From: an uncultured Neglectibacter sp.
Lineage (GTDB): Bacteria; Bacillota; Clostridia; Oscillospirales; Acutalibacteraceae
Direction: 5' to 3'
Length of the DNA: 64,000 bases
Assembly (NCBI GenBank): GCA_947647615.1
Contig: CANSKS010000007.1
Location: 1-64,000, forward strand
Shown here: positions 58,032-64,000 of the stretch, piece after piece
Layout of the letters: each line of letters begins with the position of its first letter
Numbering within the stretch: position 1 is the stretch's first letter
Position numbers and translations under genes: made by a program
The notes under the pieces: model-generated
The model's input: the letters and a program-made list of their open reading frames with translations, nothing else
The model's database searches: none
Told to the model about the DNA's origin: nothing

Positions 58032-58435
58032 AGCAAAAATCTTCCTTTCGCCTGGGAAAGGAAAGAGACAGCGCGGGGAAAGCGCCGGGTTTTCGCCGTT
58101 CCTTGAAAAGGAACACGTCAACGCCAGGCAAAAAGCCGCGTTTCCCCTTCCTTTTCAGAGCTTTTTTATGGTAGAACAGGAAAATCTATTTTAGCTATGT
58201 TGCTCCAAAACGCCGTCTGTTTTCCAAAGAAAAAATCGCCGCCGAAGGTTTTCCGGTTTTTTTGGTCGTTCTTTCTTTTTCATGGCAGTATGCCGTTTTG
58301 GAGCCGTTTAGGGTTTTAAGGTATTGATATAGTACCATAAAAAGCCCGGGTTTGGCAATTCCGATTCCCCATAGAGCCATTGCACAAAAGAAACAGAAAT
58401 TCAGTGAAAATGCCGGAGATGCGGCCGGAGCTCTG
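58032..58435. other. Gene-free region with a long inverted repeat
   Basis: About 400 bp upstream of the PTS IIC-like gene. GCTCCAAAACG (58202-58212) and CGTTTTGGAGC (58294-58304) form a perfect 11-bp inverted repeat around 81 nt, and the arms continue imperfectly inside. GGTA/TACC repeats lie near 58320-58338. I find no tRNA, riboswitch aptamer or credible gene here. Confidence 0.5.
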
Positions 58436-58873
58436 TTACAAATAGGGGCGCATATTTTGCGTAAGCGTGTTTTCCAGGCCAATCAGGTCCTGAGCGATGT
58501 CTTTTGCCCGCTCCTCCGCCGCCTCATATTGGTTCAAATAGCGGTTTAAAGATTTGATCCCCATGCCGCATCCGTCGGTAATGAGGCTGGCGGCAGCCTT
58601 GTTCGGGTCGGCCTCCGCCGCCAGCTTGAAGTTGGTTTTTACCCAAGACATGGTTTTGGCCAAGGGGTTGGGCTCTTTGCCCCCGTCGTGGTACCGGTTC
58701 AGCAATTCATGGGTGCGGTCTCCAAGCCTTCCGTGTTCTTTCCGGGATTTTTCCAAGGCATCTCGCAGCTTCTGATTTTCTATTTTGGGCAAAACCTGGT
58801 CAATGGCCTCCATTCCCATTTTTATTCCGGCGTTGCATTCCCGCAGCAGCTTAATGGTATCTCCTTCTATCAT
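58436..58873 (-). CDS. Helical-bundle protein of unknown function (DUF2383-like)
   Basis: A 145-residue protein predicted to be almost fully helical with no membrane segment: EGDTIKLLRECNAGIKMGMEAIDQVL, a Lys/Arg-rich second helix and a late NLNQYEAAEERAKDIAQDLI-type helix. The pattern recalls ferritin-like DUF2383 bundles, but the metal-ligand Glu/His set is incomplete, so iron binding should not be assumed. ATG with AGGGAG 9 nt upstream. Its neighbours on both sides do not suggest a pathway. Confidence 0.7.
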   Translation of the reverse strand: MIEGDTIKLLRECNAGIKMGMEAIDQVLPKIENQKLRDALEKSRKEHGRLGDRTHELLNRYHDGGKEPNPLAKTMSWVKTNFKLAAEADPNKAAASLITDGCGMGIKSLNRYLNQYEAAEERAKDIAQDLIGLENTLTQNMRPYL

Positions 58874-59254
58874 TGCGCAAACTCCCTTCCAAAATTAAGA
58901 TAAAAATAGTCTTCCCCTATCTGCTGCCTTTAACCAATCAAAATCCCGCTTCACCTTTTGCTGCTATCTAGGAAGATGAAAATAAAATTCCAGGAAAACA
59001 CCTCTCAGATGAATTTTGGGCTTCCTTTCATTTCGTTGTATGTTATAATGGCATTGTTGTTTTCTCGGATATTTTTCACGCCGCCGGGACAAAGGGGAGA
59101 CTTTGGCTTCCGCTGTTATGAAAAACCATCTCGTGAGTTCTTTTGAACGGAAGCAATCACCTGCGGTGTCTTGTTATCCGGGTGGCCATCACAGTACGGA
59201 ATAGGAAAAGAAAGCCTTGTTATCTCAAATAAAATTACAGAAAAGAGGATGGCA
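58874..59254. other. Divergent upstream region and GH116 leader
   Basis: About 380 bp between the divergent helical-bundle and GH116 genes. TATAAT at 59044-59049 is a -10 candidate with only a weak -35, giving a leader of about 200 nt. That leader can fold: GCTTCCG (near 59110) and CGGAAGC (near 59150) pair, with GTTCTTTTGAAC inside. No known riboswitch core is recognisable. Confidence 0.45.
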
Positions 59255-61720
59255 ATGATGAAGAACAAAACCTACACAGGGCAGCAGCTCAATTACATTG
59301 GGTTCCCCTTAGGCGGCATAGGCGCAGGTATGTTTACCGTAGAGGGTACCGGGGCCTTTTCTGCCTTTTCCCTGCGCAACGCCCCCAATGTCAACCTGGA
59401 GCCTTGCTTGTTTTCCGCGGTTACCGTAAAGGGCAAAAAGAACCTTAGCCGCGTTCTGGAAAGCCAGGTTCCAAAACATAAAATTTACGGGGCAGCTACC
59501 GCGCCCCTCGCGCCGGTACCCTATGAGGAAAACTTTGCCAGGGGAACCGGGGTCCCCGGCAGAACTTACGGGCTGCCCCGGTTTAAGAATGCCGAATTTT
59601 CCACTCGGTTTCCCTTTGCGGAGATCTGTTTTGAAGACCGGCAGTTCCCTCTCACGGTTTCTTTAAAGGCATGGAGCCCCTTTACGCCGCCCCATGCAGA
59701 TGATTCCAGCTGCCCTATCGCATACCTGGAATACACCTTCGAAAACAACCAAACAGTGCCTCTGGAGGCCGTTTACTATTACAGCTCCATGAATTTTATG
59801 GCCCAGGGCAATGGTGTCCGTTCGGTTTACCGGACAAAGGATGGCTTTGTGCTGGCCCAAGAAGGCACCCCGGAAGCGCCTTGGGACCGGGGCTTTTACA
59901 CCGCCGCCATCCATGACCCGGCGGTAAGGGTAAATACGGCCCTGTTCCGGGGCGGATGGTACGATTCTCTCACCATGCTTTGGAATGATATTCAAGCAGG
60001 AAAGTCCGAAGAAAAAGACCGGGAAAACGAAAGCGATTACCCCAATCCCGGGGGAAGCCTCTCCCTGCCATTCCGGCTGGCTCCGGGAGAGAAAAAGACC
60101 ATTGTGGTACAGTGTGGATGGTATGTGCCGGAATCAAAGCTCAGGATAGGCCATACCGACCAGCAGGAACCCTATACCGACGCTCAACTCCTAGGCCTGG
60201 AGCGGTATGCACCCTGGTACACCACCAAATTCCGGAACATAGAAGAAGTGGCCGGGTTCGCTGCTTCCCAGTACGAGAGGCTTCGCAAAGAGACGTTGCT
60301 GTTCAGCGACACCTTCTACACCTCCACCTTGCCCGATATTGTCCTGGAGGCGGTGGGAGCCAACCTGAGCATTTTGAAATCCCCCACCGTACTGCGCCAA
60401 ACCGATGGCCGGCTGTGGTGCTGGGAGGGCTGCTGTGACAGCGTAGGCTCCTGCCACGGTTCCTGTACCCATGTCTGGAACTACGCCCAGGCTCTTTGCC
60501 ATTTGTTCCCCTCTCTGGAGCGCAGCCTGCGGCAGACGGAGTTCTTCGATTCGCAAAATGAAGAGGGCCACCAGAATTTCCGAAGCGCGCTGCCCATTGG
60601 AGAAACCAGCCACGATTTCCATGCCGCTGCCGACGGACAGTTGGGAGGAATTGTAAAAGTTTACCGCGATTTTCTCATTTGCGGAGATTTGGACTGGCTA
60701 AAAAAGTTATGGCCCCGGGTGAAGACCTCTATGGATTACTGCATTGGCCTTTGGGACAAAAAACGGGAGGGCGTTTTAAAGGAGCCTCATCACAATACCT
60801 ACGACATAGAATTCTGGGGCGCCGACGTGATGTGTTCTTCCTTCTACCTTTCTGCTTTGAAGGCCATGGTGGAAATGGCGGCGCTGCTGGGAGATGACGG
60901 TCGGAGCTACCGGGAGCTTTTGGACAAGGGGACGGCCTACCTGTCGGAGTACTTGTACAACGGGGAATACTTTTTCCAGGAGGTAGAGTGGAAAACCTTG
61001 CAGGAGAAACCGGGTCAGGCCGCTATAAACGATAGGATTTCCCCGGAGGCAGAGGCCCTGATCGCCCAGGAGGGTCCAAAATACCAGTATGGAAAAGGCT
61101 GTATTTCCGACGGCGTACTGGGCTTTTGGCTGGCGGAGGTTTCCGGGCTGCCGGAGGTAGGCGACTCCGAAAAAATCAAAAGTCATTTGAACAGCGTGCA
61201 CCGCTACAACTTGAAGAACAATTTGTTGGAGCATGCGAATCCTCAACGGCCGGGCTATTGCTTGGGTGAGGAAGCGGGGCTTTTGCTCTGCACCTGGCCC
61301 CGCGGGGAAAAGCCTGCCTTACCCTTTGTGTACAGCGACGAGGTTTGGACGGGTATCGAGTACCAGGTAGCTTCTCACCTGATGTTTGTGGGAGAAGTGG
61401 AGAAGGGCTTGGACATTGTGCGGGCCTGCCGCAGCAGGTACCAAGGAGATGTGCGCAATCCCTTCGATGAATACGAGTGTGGTCATTGGTATGCCCGGGC
61501 CATGGCTTCCTACGCCTTGTTGGAGGGCATGACGGGGGTTCGTTACGACGCTTACCGCAAAATTTTGTATGTGGCTCCCAGAATAGAGGGAGATTTTGAA
61601 TCTTTCCTGGCAACCGACACGGGCTACGGTCTGGTGGGTGTAAAAAACGGCAAGGCCTATTACAAGGTGGTTTCCGGTTCTATTGAGGTGAAAGAAATCC
61701 GGGAGGGAAGCAGCCGCTAA
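59255..61720 (+). CDS. GH116 family glycoside hydrolase (bile acid beta-glucosidase/GBA2-like)
   Basis: An 821-residue protein of the GH116 family (non-lysosomal glucosylceramidase type, DUF608), which cleaves beta-glucosides or related sugars. An N-terminal beta domain starts with LNYIGFPLGGIGAGMFTVEGTG; the C-terminal alpha/alpha barrel contains the conserved block EPHHNTYDIEFWG near residue 508, where the Asp is the probable acid/base of the family, and CSSFYLSALKAM; ERSLRQTEFFDSQNEEGH lies before it. No signal peptide, so cytoplasmic. Start at the ATG 59255 with AAAGAGG 7 nt upstream; 59249 and 59258 are close in-frame alternatives. No transporter gene is nearby. Confidence 0.9.
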   Translation: MMKNKTYTGQQLNYIGFPLGGIGAGMFTVEGTGAFSAFSLRNAPNVNLEPCLFSAVTVKGKKNLSRVLESQVPKHKIYGAATAPLAPVPYEENFARGTGVPGRTYGLPRFKNAEFSTRFPFAEICFEDRQFPLTVSLKAWSPFTPPHADDSSCPIAYLEYTFENNQTVPLEAVYYYSSMNFMAQGNGVRSVYRTKDGFVLAQEGTPEAPWDRGFYTAAIHDPAVRVNTALFRGGWYDSLTMLWNDIQAGKSEEKDRENESDYPNPGGSLSLPFRLAPGEKKTIVVQCGWYVPESKLRIGHTDQQEPYTDAQLLGLERYAPWYTTKFRNIEEVAGFAASQYERLRKETLLFSDTFYTSTLPDIVLEAVGANLSILKSPTVLRQTDGRLWCWEGCCDSVGSCHGSCTHVWNYAQALCHLFPSLERSLRQTEFFDSQNEEGHQNFRSALPIGETSHDFHAAADGQLGGIVKVYRDFLICGDLDWLKKLWPRVKTSMDYCIGLWDKKREGVLKEPHHNTYDIEFWGADVMCSSFYLSALKAMVEMAALLGDDGRSYRELLDKGTAYLSEYLYNGEYFFQEVEWKTLQEKPGQAAINDRISPEAEALIAQEGPKYQYGKGCISDGVLGFWLAEVSGLPEVGDSEKIKSHLNSVHRYNLKNNLLEHANPQRPGYCLGEEAGLLLCTWPRGEKPALPFVYSDEVWTGIEYQVASHLMFVGEVEKGLDIVRACRSRYQGDVRNPFDEYECGHWYARAMASYALLEGMTGVRYDAYRKILYVAPRIEGDFESFLATDTGYGLVGVKNGKAYYKVVSGSIEVKEIREGSSR

Positions 61721-61762
61721 AAATAAAGCCGAAAGGTAAGGCCAAAATATAGAGAGCATGGG

Positions 61763-61796
61763 AAAAAGGCGTTCGAAAAGGGAACGCCTTTTTTCT
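61763..61796 (+). terminator. Terminator after the GH116 gene
   Basis: AAAAAGGCGTTC pairs with GAACGCCTTTTT over a short GAAAAGG loop, with further T after it. Confidence 0.9.
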
Positions 61797-61908
61797 CGCC
61801 GGGCCGTTGTAAACGGAAAAATAGGATAAGCCGGAAATTCCCAGGGGAAGCGAAGCTTCAAAAAGGACTGGCGCTTCCAAAAAATGAAGAAAGAGAAGGT
61901 GTGGGGCA

Positions 61909-62382
61909 ATGAACCGCAAATTGGAAAAGACAGTGAAAGATTCCTATACGGAGCAGGTGCAAATTTTATCGCAATCTACCTTAAACGGTTACAACCGGTT
62001 GTTCGGCGGCCAGCTGATGCAGTGGATTGACGTGGTAGCGGCGGTGGCCGCCAGGCGCCATTCCGGCTGCAATGTGACCACTGCCGCCGTGGACCACCTG
62101 CGGTTTGAGGGCCCTGCTTATGCCAACGACACCATTGTGCTGTGCGCGTTTCTCACTTACACAGGGCGTACCTCTATGGAGGTTTGTGTAGAAACCTATG
62201 TGGAAGAGCTTTCCGGCCAGAAGCGGCTGATCAATGTGGCCTATTTGGTCATGGTGGCTCTGGACGAAGAAGAACGGCCCACAGAGGTCCCCAGACTGTT
62301 GCCTCAGACAGAGAAAGAAAAAAGCAGCTGGGAAGCGGCCAAAGCGAGAAATGCCCTTCGAAAGCAAAACAGGGGAAAGTAA
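61909..62382 (+). CDS. Acyl-CoA thioesterase (hotdog fold)
   Basis: A 157-residue YkhA/BACH-type acyl-CoA thioesterase: LNGYNRLFGGQLMQWIDVVAAVAARRHSG is the active region with the Asp of the QWID motif, and DHLRFEGPAYANDTI follows. It would release free fatty acids from CoA and may protect a small CoA pool. Length as expected (about 160). ATG with GAGAAGGTG about 7-10 nt upstream. It converges with feoB, with only 4 bp between the stop codons and no visible terminator. Confidence 0.9.
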   Translation: MNRKLEKTVKDSYTEQVQILSQSTLNGYNRLFGGQLMQWIDVVAAVAARRHSGCNVTTAAVDHLRFEGPAYANDTIVLCAFLTYTGRTSMEVCVETYVEELSGQKRLINVAYLVMVALDEEERPTEVPRLLPQTEKEKSSWEAAKARNALRKQNRGK

Positions 62383-62386
62383 AGGA

Positions 62387-64000
62387 CTATGCAACCCCTG
62401 CCAGCCGGGCCCCGGTGGCCACCAGAAAGCACAGGAAAAGGCCGCAGGCAGTGGGGATAAGGAAAGCGGCGGCGGTCCATTTCCAGCTTTGAGATTCCTT
62501 CCGAATTGTCAGGCAGGTGGTGGAGCAAGGCCAGTGCATCAGGGAAAAGAGTATGGTGCAGGCGGCGGTGACCCAAGTCCAGCCGTTTTCTACCAGCAAA
62601 AGCTTCAAGGAGGCAAGGTCGGACATTTCCACTAAGCTCCCTTGGGCCAGGTATGCCATTAAAATGATAGGCACAACAATTTCATTGGCAGGAAAACCCA
62701 ACAGGAAGGCCAGCAGAATTACGCCATCCATCCCAAACACCCTGGCAAACGGGTCTAAAAAACCGGAACAATGGGCCAGCAGCGTCGCGCCGTTTATGGT
62801 CACGTTGGCCATGATCCAAATGATAAGCCCGGCAGGGATTGCCACAGTGACGGCCCGGCCCAGCACAAACAGGGTGCGGTCAAAAATGGAACGAACAATC
62901 ACTTTGCCCACCTGGGGCCTGCGGTAAGGGGGAAGCTCCAGAGTAAAGGAAGAGGGGACTCCCTTCAGCAAGGTCTTGGAAAGGAATTTAGACACGGCAA
63001 AGGTCATGAAAATCCCCAGCAGGATCATGGCCAGCAGGCTCAGGGCGGAAAGCAGAGAAGCCCGCAGCCCTCCCGCTACGCCAAGGAAGAACATGGAGCT
63101 CAAGGCGATCAGGGTAGGGAAGCGGCCGTTGCAGGGTACAAAGCTGTTGGTGAGCATGGCGATGAGCCGTTCTCTGGGGGAATCGATAATACGGCAGCCC
63201 ACTACCCCGGCGGCGTTACAGCCGAAGCCCATGCAGGTGGTGAGCGCCTGTTTGCCGCAGGCACCGCATTTTTGGAAGCATTTGTCCAGGTTAAAAGCCA
63301 CGCGAGGCAAATATCCCAGATCTTCCAGCAAAGTAAAAAGCGGGAAGAAAATGGCCATGGGGGGCAGCATCACCGAAACTACCCATGCCAGAGTGCGGTA
63401 CATGCCGTCTACAAGCAGGCCGATGAGCCAGGGTGCAGTATGCACCGTGGAAAGGAACCGGCGGAGCTGTTCGCCTACCCAAAATAGAGCGGTACTGAGA
63501 AGCTGGGAGGGGTAGTTCGCCCCGCTGATAGTCAGCCAAAAAATGGCCAGCAAGGCCAGCAGCATTAAGGGGAACCCAAAGAGCTTGCTGGTGAGGATTT
63601 GATCGATTTTTTGATCTCTGGCCCGGTAATTTTCCTTTTCGGTAACCACCGTGGCGGCTGCGATCTCTTCCGCACGGCGGACGATGCTGGAAACCATGTC
63701 GTCTTGAAGCTGTTCCGGGCTGAACTGTGCCTGTTGGAGCAGGCTTCGGGCTTCTTCCAACGCCTCGGCTATGAGGGGCTGGGAGCTCAGGGAGAACCCC
63801 AAGTGCTTTTCCGCGGAGGCCAGCAGAGTCCGGTCTCCCTCCAGGAGTTTTAGGCTCAGCCACCTTGCCGGTATGGAGTCCCCGCAGGCTTCCCTTACGG
63901 CGGGGCACAGGAGTGCCAAGGCCTTTTCTGTAGGGGGAGAATAGGTGACGAGGGGGGCTCTTTCCGGAGCAGGAGATTCCGCTACGTCCTTTACCGCAGC
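62387..64000 (-). CDS. feoB: Ferrous iron transport protein B, variant (cut by window edge)
   Basis: The 537 C-terminal residues of a FeoB; the frame stays open to the right edge, so the N-terminal G domain is outside. Seen: the post-G helical segment (IPARWLSLKLLEGDRTLL), then about nine or ten membrane helices with two Gate domains. The core motif reads LTTCMGFGCNAAGVVGCRIIDS instead of the usual LGFGCNVPAVMATR-like form, and with DKCFQKCGACGKQ it makes a run of six cysteines. This marks a clostridial subgroup whose metal preference may differ. An apparent TTG start at 63919 is not real because coding-like sequence continues upstream. No feoA is seen downstream. Confidence 0.92.
   Translation of the reverse strand, partial: AAVKDVAESPAPERAPLVTYSPPTEKALALLCPAVREACGDSIPARWLSLKLLEGDRTLLASAEKHLGFSLSSQPLIAEALEEARSLLQQAQFSPEQLQDDMVSSIVRRAEEIAAATVVTEKENYRARDQKIDQILTSKLFGFPLMLLALLAIFWLTISGANYPSQLLSTALFWVGEQLRRFLSTVHTAPWLIGLLVDGMYRTLAWVVSVMLPPMAIFFPLFTLLEDLGYLPRVAFNLDKCFQKCGACGKQALTTCMGFGCNAAGVVGCRIIDSPRERLIAMLTNSFVPCNGRFPTLIALSSMFFLGVAGGLRASLLSALSLLAMILLGIFMTFAVSKFLSKTLLKGVPSSFTLELPPYRRPQVGKVIVRSIFDRTLFVLGRAVTVAIPAGLIIWIMANVTINGATLLAHCSGFLDPFARVFGMDGVILLAFLLGFPANEIVVPIILMAYLAQGSLVEMSDLASLKLLLVENGWTWVTAACTILFSLMHWPCSTTCLTIRKESQSWKWTAAAFLIPTACGLFLCFLVATGARLAGVA

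Noticed and set aside
58191-58283. 30-codon basic minus-strand frame in the inverted-repeat region upstream of the PTS gene
   Set aside because: No ribosome binding site; its coding ends lie within the repeat itself. Kept only as part of the non-coding region.
59050-59254. Possible riboswitch in the GH116 leader
   Set aside because: Stems are present but no core of a known class (c-di-GMP, TPP, SAM, purine and others) can be recognised by eye; reported only as a structured leader.
1-64000. CRISPR arrays, insertion sequences, rRNA operons
   Set aside because: No regularly spaced repeats, transposase genes or rRNA sequence were seen on reading the window; the only recombinase is the prophage integrase.

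Overview
The window looks like a piece of chromosome from a low-to-mid GC, spore-forming, anaerobic Clostridia (Bacillota), most like the gut Oscillospirales/Ruminococcaceae. The grounds are a tricistronic gerA-type germinant receptor (gerAA-AB-AC), a clostridial-type single-chain PurL, ThyX instead of ThyA, ECF sigma/DUF4179 and DUF4317 genes, strong AGGAGG-type ribosome binding sites, frequent TTG starts, and near-consensus SigA promoters with 17-bp spacers. This is inference from gene families; no rRNA gene is present to place it.

Layout. 1-3335: the right end of an integrated element, most likely a temperate prophage, AT-richer than the rest. It carries a leftward early operon of small genes, two divergent XRE regulators around three near-identical 20-bp operators, a DUF4160/DUF2442 pair and a tyrosine integrase. 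The element ends at the 3' end of a tRNA-Val(GAC) gene (3333-3409, minus), the presumed attachment site. 3.7-16.9 kb: host genes for a glycosyltransferase, purL, alr, tex, a DUF4317 protein, a HAD hydrolase, a Rieske/FAD oxidoreductase and an alpha/beta hydrolase. 17.1-19.5 kb: an ECF sigma factor with a probable self-recognised promoter and its DUF4179 membrane anti-sigma-like partner. 19.6-23.5 kb: a leftward glycolytic operon pgk-tpiA-gpmI with stem-loops between pgk and tpiA. 23.6-27.8 kb: an ABC exporter whose permease holds a very long coiled coil. 27.9-33.6 kb: trmL, a small membrane-associated protein, DUF421 and the gerA operon. 33.6-39.5 kb: an AraC regulator, a BceAB-type transporter with a small membrane protein and a BceR-like operator but no local two-component system, and an orphan solute-binding lipoprotein. 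39.5-46.1 kb: thyX, tmk, a DJ-1 protein, 5-formyl-THF cyclo-ligase, mltG, a U32 family protein and a D,D-carboxypeptidase, so dTMP/folate genes run into cell wall genes. 46.3-53.6 kb: pgi, an unknown P-loop protein, DUF177-rpmF, a GNAT protein, a DUF512 radical SAM protein, der and plsY. 53.6-54.2 kb: a gene-free block packed with inverted repeats. 54.2-56.9 kb: murA, a YycJ-type metallo-hydrolase and rlmH. 57-64 kb: an orphan PTS IIC-like membrane protein, a helical-bundle protein, a GH116 glycosidase, an acyl-CoA thioesterase and a variant FeoB that runs off the right edge.

Working together: the left edge is a classical lysogeny module. The rest is mostly core metabolism, translation and envelope synthesis, with accessory stress-response and export cassettes (ECF/DUF4179, coiled-coil ABC exporter, BceAB). 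I found no CRISPR array, IS element or rRNA. The points most worth a second look are the prophage operator triplet, the hairpin-dense block before murA, the BceR-like box and 21-22 bp phased CTTACA repeats before bceAB, the insert in Pgk, and the cysteine-rich FeoB variant.
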